From Caulobacterales bacterium 32-69-10 (lineage in GTDB: Bacteria; Pseudomonadota; Alphaproteobacteria; Caulobacterales; Caulobacteraceae), in NCBI GenBank assembly GCA_002280485.1, contig NCED01000011.1, positions 29,719-93,718 on the forward strand: a stretch of 64,000 nucleotides of DNA, given 5' to 3'. The notes under the pieces were generated by a model, which worked only from the letters and a program-made list of their open reading frames with translations, did not search any database and had not been told where the DNA came from. This document shows positions 1-8,834 of the stretch, in pieces. Both the position numbers and the translations under genes were made by a program. The stretch's first letter is position 1, and every line of letters starts with the position of its first letter.

Positions 1-722
1 TCGGCTCGGCGCGCGGCCTTGCGGCTCTTCATCGCCAGTTGGTGGGCGAGCAGTTCGTCATAGGCCAGGCGCTGCCGGTGGGGAGCGGCGGGGGCAAGGT
101 CGGCCTCGCTCTGCGGCGCGTGCAGCCGCTGCAGCGCCTCCAGCCACGACGGCCAGCCCTGCCGCGCCCGCCAGGCGGGGTCCTGCCACTCGGGCAGGTC
201 GGGCGCCTTGGCCAGGGCCTCCAGCGCCAGCTTGCGGAGGGTCCGCGACGGCAGGCCGGCGGTGGCCGGATAGACGGGTTCGACCAGGGGGATCTCGCCC
301 GCCCGTTCGATCGGCAGGATGTAGTCGGGATGGGCGATGCTGAGCTCGGCCCCGAACCGCTCGGGCTTGCCGGCTACGGCGCGGTGCGCGCCGACCGGAT
401 GGTAGCGCTCAAGATGCGGTCCCTGACCCTTGAACCAGTTGAGGAAAATGAACCCCGTCTCGTCGCGGCAGCGGATGCGCCAGGGCCGCCCGGCCTGGCC
501 AGCAGAATGGTGGTCGATGATCAGGCCGAACACCTGCGGCTCGCCCTCGCGGGCGTCGGCCACGCTGGTGGCCCGGCGCACGATCAGGCTGGCCGGCTGC
601 AGGAAGGCGAGGTCGCGCACCAACGGCCCCGCCGCCCGGTCCACCAGGGGCGCGAGCTTGGGGCCGACGCCCTTGAGGGTGTCGGAGGCGGCGAACAGGG
701 GGAACAGAATCTCGGGCCGCAT
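1..722 (-). CDS. recG: ATP-dependent DNA helicase RecG, N-terminal part (cut by window edge)
   Basis: The minus-strand frame opens with ATG at 720-722 and stays open to the window edge, giving about 240 residues. The protein begins MRPEILFPLF and continues with a 'LKGVGPKLAPLV' stretch, the helix-hairpin-like entry of the RecG wedge domain, followed by the OB-fold region that grips branched DNA. The helicase motor domains lie outside the window. RecG remodels stalled replication forks and Holliday junctions in the cytoplasm. It is divergent from sdhE and mfd, an arrangement common in alphaproteobacteria. Identification rests on the wedge-domain sequence and the neighbours, because no Walker motif falls inside the window. 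Confidence 0.85.
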   Translation of the reverse strand, partial: MRPEILFPLFAASDTLKGVGPKLAPLVDRAAGPLVRDLAFLQPASLIVRRATSVADAREGEPQVFGLIIDHHSAGQAGRPWRIRCRDETGFIFLNWFKGQGPHLERYHPVGAHRAVAGKPERFGAELSIAHPDYILPIERAGEIPLVEPVYPATAGLPSRTLRKLALEALAKAPDLPEWQDPAWRARQGWPSWLEALQRLHAPQSEADLAPAAPHRQRLAYDELLAHQLAMKSRKAARRA

Positions 723-842
723 GGCCAGGCCAGCATAGCGGGCGGGGGGCCTGTTCCTATATAGGGCGACAGCAAGCCCCGTCCTTTCCAGGTCGGGGCC
801 CGTTTGCGTTTGCCAAATCGCTTTTTTGGGAAGACCGGATCG

Positions 843-1127
843 ATGGACCAGCACGAGGTGAGGCTGAAGCGGCTGAAGTTCCGCGCCTGGCACCGGGGCT
901 TCGTCGAGGCCGACCTGCTGCTGGGACCGTTCTGCGACAGCCACGCCGCGGACCTGACGCCGGACCAGCTCGACCGGCTGGAGGCCCTGTTCGAAGAGGC
1001 CGACCACGACATCTACAACTGGATCATCGGCCGCACGCCGACGCCGGCGCATTTCGAGACCGACGTGATGCAGCTTCTGAAGGCCTTCCGCTTTACCGCC
1101 CACGCGGTCCGCCGCGAAGACCACTGA
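843..1127 (+). CDS. sdhE: FAD assembly factor SdhE (succinate dehydrogenase flavinylation)
   Basis: A 94-residue protein. The family motif R-G-x-x-E is present as RGFVEAD (Arg18, Gly19, Glu22), the surface that contacts the flavoprotein SdhA. Conserved segments 'LLLGPFCDSH' and 'YNWIIGR' follow. SdhE promotes covalent attachment of FAD to succinate dehydrogenase and fumarate reductase. The frame is open upstream to 804, but ATG 843 (MDQHEVRLKR) gives the usual family length and was chosen. It lies between divergent recG and co-directional mfd, a conserved alphaproteobacterial arrangement. Confidence 0.88.
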   Translation: MDQHEVRLKRLKFRAWHRGFVEADLLLGPFCDSHAADLTPDQLDRLEALFEEADHDIYNWIIGRTPTPAHFETDVMQLLKAFRFTAHAVRREDH

Positions 1128-1156
1128 CCTCCCAAAGAACCCGCCAAGGACCCTGC

Positions 1157-4100
1157 GTGGACATCACTCGTATCAGTAAGGCGCCGGGCCGGCTGGAGCT
1201 GGTCGGCGCGCCGGAAGGCTTCGACGCCCTGGTGGTCGCCGACATGGCCCGCGCCCGCAAGGGCGTGGTGGTCTTCGTCGCCCGCGACGGGACCCGCGCC
1301 AGCGCCTTCGCCGACAGCCTGGCCTTCTTCGCCCCCGATCTTCCCACCCTGCGCATCCCCTCGTGGGACTGCCTGCCCTACGACCGCATCGGCCCGTCGG
1401 CGGCGGTGGCCGCCGAGCGCACCGCGGCCCTGTCGACCCTGTGCCACCGGGCCAAGACCGACGACGCGCCCCTGGTGGTCATCGCCACCGTCCCGGCCCT
1501 GCTGCAGCGGGTCCCCCCGCGCGAGGTGATCAAGGCCGCCAGCTACCAGGCCCGCACCGGCCGCGACGTGAAGATCGCCGAGCTGGAGCGCTATTTCGCG
1601 GTCAACGGCTACGTCCGCGCCTCCACCGTCTCCGAGCGCGGCGAGTTCGCCATCCGCGGCGGGGTGATCGACGTCTTCCCGCCGGGCGCCGAGGAGCCGG
1701 TCCGCCTCGACCTGTTCGGCGACACCCTGGAATCGATCCGCGCCTTCGATCCCGAGACCCAGCGCTCGACCAAGCAGCTCAAGAGCGTCGACCTGCTGCC
1801 CGTGTCGGAGGCCCTGCTCGACGCCGAGGCCGTGTCGCGCTTCCGCACCGCCTACCTGTCCATGTTCGGCGCCGCCGGCGACGATCCGCTGTACGCCGCC
1901 ATCAGCGAAGGCGGTCGCCGGGCCGGGCTGGAGCACTGGCTGCCCCTGTTCTACGAGCGGATGGAGACCCTGTTCGACTATGTCGGCGACGGGGCCCTGA
2001 TCGCCCTCGACCACCTCGCCGGCGAGGCCCGCGACGAGCGCCTGGCGATGATCGCCGACGCCTATGAGAGCCGGGTGGAGAACGCCAAGGCCAAGGGCGG
2101 CGCCGTCTACCGCGCCCCGCCGCCGGACGGGCTCTACCTCGACAAGGACGAGTGGGACATGCGGGTGGCCGGCCACCCCAGCCGCCGCTTCACCCCGTTC
2201 CAGCGCGAGGAGAGCGACGCCGTCATCGACCTGGGCGCCCGCCAGGGCCGCAGCTTCACCACCGAGCGGGCCCAGGACAGCGTCAACCTGTTCGAGGCCG
2301 TGGCCGCCTACGCCAAGGAGCAGGCCAAGTCCAAGCGCGTGCTGTTCGCCTCCTGGTCGGACGGCTCGTCCGACCGCCTCGCCTCCATGCTCGGCGACCA
2401 CGGGCTGAAGGCCATCCGCTTCGCCAAGGACTGGGCCGACGCCCAATCGTTCGGTGTCGCCGGCACCAAGGCCAAGCCGCTGCAGCGGGTGGTCCGTCCC
2501 TGACCGCCGGCGACCTCGTGGTCCACATCGACCACGGCATCGGCCGCTACGAGGGCCTGAAGACCCTGGAGGTCCAGGGCGCCCCGCACGACTGCCTCGA
2601 CATCCAGTACGGCGGCGACGCCAAGCTCTATCTGCCGGTCGAGAACATCGACCTCCTGACCCGCTACGGCTCGGAGAGCGACGGGGTCCAGCTCGACAAG
2701 CTGGGCGGCGCGGCCTGGCAGGCGCGCAAGGCCAAGGCCAAGGAGCGGCTGCGCGAGATGGCCGAGGGCCTAATCAAGATCGCCGCCGCCCGTCAGATGA
2801 AGACGACGGAGGAAATCGATCCGCCTCAAGGGCTTTTCGACGAATTCTGCGCCCGATTCCCCTACGAGGAGACCGACGACCAGCTCAACGCCATCGGCGA
2901 CGTGCTGACCGACATGGCCTCCGGCAAGCCGATGGACCGGCTGATCTGCGGCGACGTCGGCTTCGGCAAGACGGAGGTGGCGCTTCGCGCCGTCTTCGTC
3001 GCGGCCATGAGCGGCAAGCAGGTGGCGGTGGTCTGCCCGACCACCCTTCTGGCCCGCCAGCACTTCAAGACCTTCTCCGAACGCTTCGCCGGCTGGCCGA
3101 TCAAGGTGCGCCAGCTGTCGCGCCTGGTCCCGTCGCGCGAAGCCAGCGAGACCCGCGAGGGCCTGGCCAAGGGCGAGATCGAGGTGGTGGTCGGCACCCA
3201 TGCGGTGCTGTCGAGCCAGGTCTCGTTCAAGGACCTCGGCCTCGTCGTGGTCGACGAGGAGCAGCACTTCGGGGTCAAGGCCAAGGAGAAGCTGAAGGCC
3301 CTGCGCGCCGACGTGCACATGCTGACCCTGTCGGCGACGCCGATCCCGCGCACCCTGCAGATGGCCCTGTCGGGCATCCGCGAGATGTCGATCATCGCCA
3401 CCCCGCCGGTCGATCGCCTGGCGGTGCGCACCTACATCGTGCCCAACGACCCGGTGACGATCCGCGAGGCCCTGCTGCGCGAGAAGTACCGCGGCGGCCA
3501 GGCCTACTACGTCACCCCGCGCCTGTCGGACCTGCCCGACCTGGAGCGGTTCCTGCGCGAGCAGGTGCCCGAGATCAAGTTCGTGGTCGGCCACGGCCAG
3601 ATGGCGCCGACCCAGCTCGAAGAGGTGATGAGCGCCTTCTACGACGGCCAGTACGACGTGCTGCTGTCGACCACCATCGTCGAGTCCGGCCTCGACATCC
3701 CCTCGGCCAACACCCTGATCGTGCACCGGGCCGACATGTTCGGCCTGTCGCAGCTCTACCAGCTTCGCGGCCGCGTCGGCCGGGCCAAGACCCGCGCCTA
3801 CGCCTATCTGACCACCCCGGCCGAGAAGCAGATCACCGTTTCGGCCGAGAAGCGGCTGAAGGTGCTGCAGTCGCTGGACAGCCTCGGCGCCGGCTTCCAG
3901 CTCGCCAGCCACGACCTCGACATCCGCGGCGGCGGCAACCTGCTGGGCGACGAGCAGTCTGGGCACATCAAGGAGATCGGCGTCGAGCTCTACCAGCAGA
4001 TGCTGGAGGACGCGGTGGCCGAGCTGCGCGCCGGCGGCGGCGCCCAGGCGGCGGTCGACGAGCGCGGCTGGTCGCCCCAGATCAATGCCGGCGCGGCGGT

Positions 4101-4527
4101 GATGATCCCCGAGGCCTACGTCCCGGACCTCAACGTCCGCCTGGCCATGTACCGGCGCCTGTCCGAGGCCGAGAAGGTGGAGGACCGCGAGGCCCTGGCC
4201 GCCGAACTGATCGACCGCTTCGGCCCCCTGCCGCCCGAGGCCGGCCACCTGCTCAAGGTGGTGGGCATCAAGGGCCTGTGCCGCACCGCCAATGTCTCCA
4301 AGATCGACGTCGGTCCCAAGGGCGCGGTGGTGACCTTCCGCGACGACAGCTTCCCCAATCCCATGGGCCTGATCGCCCAGGTCCAGCGCCGGCCCCAGGA
4401 CTGGCGCCTGCGGCCCGACAACAAGCTGGTGGTCAAGGGCGAGTGGGACACCTCGGACCAGCGGCTGGAGGCGGCCGAGCGGATCCTCGGCGCCCTGGCC
4501 AAGGTCGCGCAACAGCAGGCGGCTTGA
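1157..4527 (+). pseudogene. mfd: Transcription-repair coupling factor Mfd, interrupted by frameshift and internal loss near 2495
   Basis: Two frames together encode Mfd. Frame one (GTG at 1157, AAGGA six bases upstream) gives 448 residues of the UvrB-like N-terminal module and stops at 2501-2503. The next frame resumes immediately with 'SLTAGDLVVHIDHGIGRYEG', the RNA-polymerase-interaction region. It then carries the translocase with Walker A GDVGFGKTE, DEEQ box DEEQHFG, helicase motif RGRVGRAK and the C-terminal TRCF domain. Full-length Mfd is usually about 1150 residues; here about 1123 codons remain. The stretch normally found between '(Q)RVV' and 'SLTAGDL' (roughly 35-45 residues) is missing, so the defect is more than a one-base slip. 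Intact Mfd removes stalled RNA polymerase and recruits UvrA. As written the gene cannot make a full protein. Confidence 0.9.
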
Positions 4528-4528
4528 G

Positions 4529-5122
4529 ATGACCTTGTGGCTGGTCCGGCACGGACAGACGACCTTCAACGCCGAGGGGCGCATCCAGGGGGCCAACGAC
4601 TCGCCCCTGACGGCGCTGGGAGAAGCTCAGGCGGCCCGGGTCGGGCGGCTGCTCGCCGACCTGACCGGCCACGAGTCTGATCGGGTCATGTGGTGCAGCC
4701 CCCAGGGCCGCGCCCGCCGCACGGCCGAGATCATCCGCGAGACCGCCGGCATCACCGGGCCCCTGCTGATCGAGCCTCGGCTGCGCGAGATCACCCTCGG
4801 CTCCTGGGACGGCCTGACCGACGAGGAGATCGAATCCGTCACCCCCGGCGCCTGCGAGCGGGCCACCCGCTATGACTGGTATTTCCGCTCGCCGGACGGG
4901 GAGACCCACGCCGAGATCCAGGAGCGCCTGGGCAGCTGGCTCGCCGAGATGGCGCAGGGGTCGGGGTGCCGCATCATCGTCTCCCATGGCCTCAGCGGCC
5001 GGGTGCTGCGCGGGCTCTACGCCGGCATGGACCCCATGGAAGCCCTCAAGCTCGACGTCCCCCAGGACGCGGTCTTCCGCCTCGACGGCGGCCAGATCAA
5101 ACGCTTCGACGCGCGCGCCTAA
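4529..5122 (+). CDS. Histidine phosphatase family protein (phosphoglycerate-mutase-like)
   Basis: A 197-residue protein starting one base after the mfd stop, so probably co-transcribed. The branch-1 histidine phosphatase signature is intact. LVRHGQT (His8) supplies the phosphohistidine, 'SPQGRARRTAEI' the second arginine, 'LREITLGSWDG' the acid, and 'IIVSHGLSG' the second histidine. Members dephosphorylate small metabolites (GpmB, CobC, sugar phosphatases) and the substrate cannot be told from sequence. No signal peptide, so cytosolic. Confidence 0.8.
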   Translation: MTLWLVRHGQTTFNAEGRIQGANDSPLTALGEAQAARVGRLLADLTGHESDRVMWCSPQGRARRTAEIIRETAGITGPLLIEPRLREITLGSWDGLTDEEIESVTPGACERATRYDWYFRSPDGETHAEIQERLGSWLAEMAQGSGCRIIVSHGLSGRVLRGLYAGMDPMEALKLDVPQDAVFRLDGGQIKRFDARA

Positions 5123-5128
5123 TATGCC

Positions 5129-5213
5129 GCTCGTCCCCGCGGAAGCGGGGATCCAGTTCTTTGCGGGAAGTGCGACGGCCAAAAACCTGGGTCCCCGCTT
5201 CCGCGGGGATGAG
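5129..5213. repeat. Palindromic intergenic repeat (family C)
   Basis: Two arms reading CTCGTCCCCGCGGAAGCGGG and its near-complement, separated by about 35 bases. The element sits between the convergent ends of the phosphatase gene and popA, where the transcript could fold into a strong hairpin and act as a bidirectional terminator. Sequences of this type recur in alphaproteobacterial genomes and are often mistranslated as 'SSPRKRG' peptides. Confidence 0.75.
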
Positions 5214-5223
5214 CGGATTGAAC

Positions 5224-6546
5224 CTAGCCCGCCCGCTTCGCCATCGCCCGGGCGGCGGCGCGTTCGAGGGTGCGGGCGGCGGTTTCGCCGGGCTCCAGTT
5301 CCGCCACGCCGAGATCGAAGTCGACGGTGAAGGGCGGCTTGTCGCCGCCGGCCTCGAAGGCGGTGCAGGCGATGACGGCGGCGATGCGCTCGGCGGCGAT
5401 GCGGCCGACGCCGGCGCCGGCCGCGGGCAGGGCGAGGGCGAAGACCTCGGGGGCGAGGCGGGCGGCGGTGTCCTCGGCCCGCACCAGGCGCCCGATCATC
5501 GAGCCGATCTGGGGAATGGCCCGGTCCAGCCAGCCCTGGTGGCGGGCGACCGCCGTTTCCGGCCGCTCGGCGATGCGCAGGACCGCGACCGACAGGGGGC
5601 GGCCCCGCGCCCGCGCCGCGTTGGCGAGGCGGGCGAGGTGCGAGGCGAACAGCTCGCGGGTGAACAGGCCCGTCGCGGCATCCATCAGGCCCGACGCCCG
5701 GGCCAGCTCCAGGGCCTGGCGGATGGTGGTCTCGCGCCGGTAGGCCTTGGCCAGCGAGATCACCCGCCGGGCGGTCTCGTCGGCGGGGGTCTCGGCGGTG
5801 GCCACGTCGGCGAGGCCGCGGTTGAAGGCGTCCTCCAGCCGCACCTCCGCCCCCTCGCGCAGATAGAGCACGGTGGGGATGTGGTAGAGGCGGGTGTTGC
5901 GGCGCATGCCCCCGGCGATGGACAGGGCCTCGGCGTGGGCCTGGCCGGCCCACAGCACCACCGCGTCGAACGCCTCCTCGTGCAGATAGTCGAAGGCGGT
6001 ATAGGCGGTAAGGGCAGCGGTCGCCTCCGCCCCGAGCGCCGTCAGGGCGTGCGACAGGGCCACGAACTTGGGCGCGGGCTCGCCGACGGTCAGCACCTTC
6101 AGCGGGCCGGTCCGCGGCGCGGGCGGCGCCAGGGCGCGGCCCCGCTCGGCCAGGGTCTCCTGGCGCAGCAGGAACTCCTCCTCCGCCACCGCCCCGCGGG
6201 CCAGGGCCTCCAGGCGCAGGACGGCCTGGGCCGGATGCAGCGGCGGGCTGAGGGCCAGGTCGAAACCCATCTCCTCCAGCAGGGCGTCGGGGCGGCCGAG
6301 CGCCACCACCGGCAGGTTGCGGGGCGCGCGCACGGCCTTCAGGGCGCGGACCAGGCCCGAGGCCTCGATCCCGTCGCCGGTCTCGACGATCACCACCTCG
6401 ATCTTCAGGTCGTGCAGGGCGGCCTCGGCGGCCTCGCGGCCCCGGGCGGTGACCGAGCGCCAGCCGTGCCGGTCCAAACCTTCGGCGAGGGGCCCCGCCA
6501 GCCGGTCGTCGGGCGCTATGATCAGGACTCTAGCGTCCAGCGCCAC
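5224..6546 (-). CDS. popA: PopA-like c-di-GMP effector (REC-REC-degenerate GGDEF)
   Basis: A 440-residue protein from a GTG start (6544-6546). Two receiver-like domains (about 5-115 and 148-265) precede a GGDEF-type domain (about 285-440). The catalytic GGDEF signature is replaced by APEVF (365-369), so cyclase activity is not expected. The inhibitory I-site RxxD is intact as RAED (Arg356, Asp359), five residues upstream. This matches Caulobacter PopA, where c-di-GMP binding at the I-site drives polar localization and cell-cycle-dependent degradation of CtrA by ClpXP. Receiver 1 lacks an obvious phosphoacceptor Asp in a standard DxxxP setting. The effector role is inferred from this architecture. 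Confidence 0.8.
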   Translation of the reverse strand: MALDARVLIIAPDDRLAGPLAEGLDRHGWRSVTARGREAAEAALHDLKIEVVIVETGDGIEASGLVRALKAVRAPRNLPVVALGRPDALLEEMGFDLALSPPLHPAQAVLRLEALARGAVAEEEFLLRQETLAERGRALAPPAPRTGPLKVLTVGEPAPKFVALSHALTALGAEATAALTAYTAFDYLHEEAFDAVVLWAGQAHAEALSIAGGMRRNTRLYHIPTVLYLREGAEVRLEDAFNRGLADVATAETPADETARRVISLAKAYRRETTIRQALELARASGLMDAATGLFTRELFASHLARLANAARARGRPLSVAVLRIAERPETAVARHQGWLDRAIPQIGSMIGRLVRAEDTAARLAPEVFALALPAAGAGVGRIAAERIAAVIACTAFEAGGDKPPFTVDFDLGVAELEPGETAARTLERAAARAMAKRAG

Positions 6547-6644
6547 GCGTGCTCTCCCAGGGGTTGCGACTCAGCGGAACGATATCAGGCCGCGCGTTCC
6601 GGCGAGAGGGGCGAACGCCGCGGCCATTGGTCCAGTGAACGTGT

Positions 6645-6902
6645 TCACTGTTTTTCGACCAGGAAGCTCAGGGCGCCGTCCTGCCCGCCGGAATTCACCA
6701 GGACATGTCCGGCCTCCGAAAGGAAGTAGGGCACGTCGATCCGCGCCATCGGATCGTCAGCCAGCAGCAGCACCCGGTCCCCCGAGCCGGCGCGCTCCAG
6801 GGCCCGGCGCAGGCGCAGGGTCGGGACCGGGCAGCGGTGGCCGCGGGCGTCCACAACCTGGGCGGGCTGGGCGGGGGAGGGGTCGTCTGGCGGATCTTCC
6901 AT
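6645..6902 (-). CDS. TusA-family sulfurtransferase / SirA-like protein
   Basis: An 85-residue protein with the family motif 'DARGHRCPVPTLRLRRAL', whose CPxP (Cys24, Pro25, Pro27) provides the persulfide cysteine, followed by a two-layer alpha/beta core. Family members relay sulfur for tRNA thiolation or molybdenum cofactor maturation. The frame extends upstream through the palindrome at 6927-7045, but ATG 6900-6902 (MEDPPDDPSP) gives the normal family length and avoids translating repeat DNA. It lies 100 bases downstream of the popA start on the same strand. Confidence 0.8.
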   Translation of the reverse strand: MEDPPDDPSPAQPAQVVDARGHRCPVPTLRLRRALERAGSGDRVLLLADDPMARIDVPYFLSEAGHVLVNSGGQDGALSFLVEKQ

Positions 6903-6926
6903 GTGTAGCGCTTCTTCCGGACACGT

Positions 6927-7045
6927 CCCCCACTCCGCTCGCTCGCGCGAGTCGCCCTCCCCTCGGGGGGGAGGGGGAAGGACAGAGCCTCTTACCCTCC
7001 CCCTGGAGGGGAGGGCGACTCGGCGTAGCCGAGCGGGGCGGGGGG
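6927..7045. repeat. Long inverted repeat between tusA-like gene and ku
   Basis: Outer arms of about 38 bases (6927-6964 and 7006-7045, the right arm reading GAGGGGAGGGCGACTCGG) enclose an inner pair 'CTCCCCCT...AGGGGGAG'. It fills almost the whole space between the divergent tusA-like and ku genes, so any promoter must lie at its edges or inside it. It resembles the larger palindromes at 14666, 34344 and 56978 in its CCCTC/GAGGG composition. Confidence 0.7.
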
Positions 7046-7134
7046 TGGCCAGCCGCGAGCGCGACCCTTGCCCTGAACGAATCACCCATGCCAGCGTTCA
7101 GCCTGCGACAGTCACGCTGCTCGGAGCGCATCTC

Positions 7135-7998
7135 ATGGCCGCACGGCCGACCTGGCAAGGCCATCTCAAGCTCTCGCTCGTCACCTGCCCGGTGGCGCTC
7201 TACAGCGCGACCAACGCGGCAGGGGACGTGCACTTCAACCTGCTCAACCCCAAGACCGGCAACCGGATCAAGATGATCACCACCGATCCGGACACCGGGC
7301 CGGTGGAGCGCTCCAGCCTGGTCAAGGGCTTCGAGGTCGAGAAGGGCCGCTACATCACCGTCACCGACGAGGAGATCAAGTCGGTGCGGCTGGAGAGCAC
7401 GCGGACCATCGACATCGAGCGCTTTGTCGACGTTTCCGAGATCGACCGCCTGTACTGGAACGACCCCTATTTCCTGGTCCCGGACGGCAAGATGGCGGCG
7501 GAGGCCTATGCGGTCATCCGCGAGGCCATGGCCAGTTCGGGCAAGATCGCGCTCGGCCGGGTGGTGCTGCACACGCGCGAGCGGCTGCTCGCCCTGGAGC
7601 CCCGCGACAACGGCATCGTGGCCTATTCGCTGCGCTCCAACGCCGAGGTGCGCCAGCCGGTGGATTTCTTCAAGGACGTGCCGGACGCCACCCCCGACAA
7701 GGGCATGGTCGAGATCGCCGCCAAGATCATCGACCAGCTTGAGGGCGCCTTCGAGCCGAAGGAGTTCGTCGACCACTACGAGGAGGCCCTGAAGGCGCTG
7801 ATCGCGTCCAAGGACAAGGGCGAGGCGGTCAAGACGCCCGACGCGCCCAAGGACACCCCGGCCTCCGACCTGATGGAGGCCCTGCGCCGCAGTCTGCAGC
7901 GTGGCGCCGCCCCCCCGGCCCGCAAGCCGGACGGCCGCGCGGCGCCGGCCGCGCGAAAGGCCCCGGCCAAGAAGACCGCGCGCCGCAAGGCGTCCTGA
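7135..7998 (+). CDS. ku: Ku protein, bacterial non-homologous end joining
   Basis: A 287-residue protein starting MAARPTWQGHLKLSL, the typical bacterial Ku opening (SIxFGLVxxPVxLY-like 'LKLSLVTCPVALYSAT'). The core beta-barrel and bridge span residues 1-250. The last 40 residues are a Lys/Arg/Pro/Ala-rich tail ending KKTARRKAS, the kind of basic extension that tunes DNA threading. Ku homodimers ring broken DNA ends and recruit LigD, which is encoded 1.8 kb away at 9762-12401. Earlier in-frame starts would translate the palindrome, so ATG 7135 is preferred. Confidence 0.93.
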   Translation: MAARPTWQGHLKLSLVTCPVALYSATNAAGDVHFNLLNPKTGNRIKMITTDPDTGPVERSSLVKGFEVEKGRYITVTDEEIKSVRLESTRTIDIERFVDVSEIDRLYWNDPYFLVPDGKMAAEAYAVIREAMASSGKIALGRVVLHTRERLLALEPRDNGIVAYSLRSNAEVRQPVDFFKDVPDATPDKGMVEIAAKIIDQLEGAFEPKEFVDHYEEALKALIASKDKGEAVKTPDAPKDTPASDLMEALRRSLQRGAAPPARKPDGRAAPAARKAPAKKTARRKAS

Positions 7999-8008
7999 GG
8001 GTCCGAAA

Positions 8009-8096
8009 GCCTCGTCCTTCGACAAGCTCAGGATGAGGCTTTCTACTGCGCCGTCGTATAAGTCGGCCTCATCCTGAGCCTGTCGAAGGACGAGGC
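8009..8096. repeat. REPIN-like palindromic element, family A, copy 1
   Basis: Inverted arms CCTCGTCCTTCGACAAGCTC and its near-complement flank a conserved centre. The centre is the reverse complement of that in copies 2 and 3, so this copy is inserted in the opposite orientation. It lies just after the ku stop and before the RNase T2 start. Confidence 0.85.
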
Positions 8097-8114
8097 CGCC
8101 GCACTGGAGCCAGC

Positions 8115-8834
8115 TTGTCCCGCGCATCAATCGCCCTCGCCGCTGTGCTCGCCCTGACGCCGGCGGCGGCGCTGGCCGCGCCCGCCTGCCGGGTCCCGTC
8201 CAACCTCTCGCCGGCGCCGGTCGAGCCGGTTCCGGCCCACGAGGTGCAGCGCGGCGTGACGACCGCCTACTATCTGCTGGCCCTGAGCTGGTCGCCGGAG
8301 TGGTGCCGCACCAACGGCCGGGGCTCGACCAGCCAGGCGCTGCAATGCGGCGGCGAGCCCCGGGGCTTCGTTCTGCATGGCCTGTGGCCCAACGGGGCGG
8401 CGCCGCCCTATCCGCGCTACTGCCGGCCGGTCGGGCCGATCGACGCCGCTACGGTGCGCCAGATGTTCTGCCGCACGCCGTCGCCCCAGCTGCTGCAGCA
8501 CGAGTGGCAGGCCCACGGGTCGTGCGGCTGGAGCAGCCCCAAAGCCTATTTCGACCAGGCCGCCGCGCTCTATGACCAGGTCGCCATGCCCAGGATCGAG
8601 ACTATCGACCGCAACGCCTTGACCGCCGGCGCCGTCCGCCGCGCCTTCGTCCGCGCCAACCGCGGCCGGCTGTCGGCCGACGGGATCTTCGTGGCCGTCG
8701 ACCGGCGCGGGCGGCTGACCGAGGTGCGGCTGTGCCACGACCTGACCTTCCAGCCCTCGCGCTGCAGGGGCGGCACGGGCGCGCCGGACCGCATCGCCAT
8801 TCGCCTGACGCCCAGCGCCGGGCGGCGGTTCTAG
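8115..8834 (+). CDS. Ribonuclease T2 family protein, exported
   Basis: A 239-residue protein from a TTG start (8115), with a signal peptide of about 21 residues ending ALAA. Both catalytic segments are present: CAS I FVLHGLWPNG (His88) and CAS II HEWQAHGSC (His129, Glu130, His134). The usual lysine of HEWxKHG is alanine here. Several cysteines fit the disulfides of a periplasmic enzyme. RNase T2 cleaves single-stranded RNA through a 2',3'-cyclic intermediate, probably for scavenging RNA. Its 3' end overlaps by 4 bases the convergent methyltransferase gene. Confidence 0.88.
   Translation: MSRASIALAAVLALTPAAALAAPACRVPSNLSPAPVEPVPAHEVQRGVTTAYYLLALSWSPEWCRTNGRGSTSQALQCGGEPRGFVLHGLWPNGAAPPYPRYCRPVGPIDAATVRQMFCRTPSPQLLQHEWQAHGSCGWSSPKAYFDQAAALYDQVAMPRIETIDRNALTAGAVRRAFVRANRGRLSADGIFVAVDRRGRLTEVRLCHDLTFQPSRCRGGTGAPDRIAIRLTPSAGRRF

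Noticed and set aside
1013..2446. 477-residue open frame antisense to mfd
   Set aside because: Shadow of the high-GC mfd coding strand: Gly/Ala/Val-rich, no recognisable domain, and the mfd frame explains the codon pattern.
1157..4527. Programmed frameshifting in mfd, the L,D-transpeptidase or murA
   Set aside because: No slippery heptamer or stimulatory structure, and conserved residues are missing at each junction, which recoding cannot supply.
2770..4596. 608-residue antisense frame over mfd
   Set aside because: Same reason: low-complexity Leu/Gly/Asp shadow of a conserved gene.
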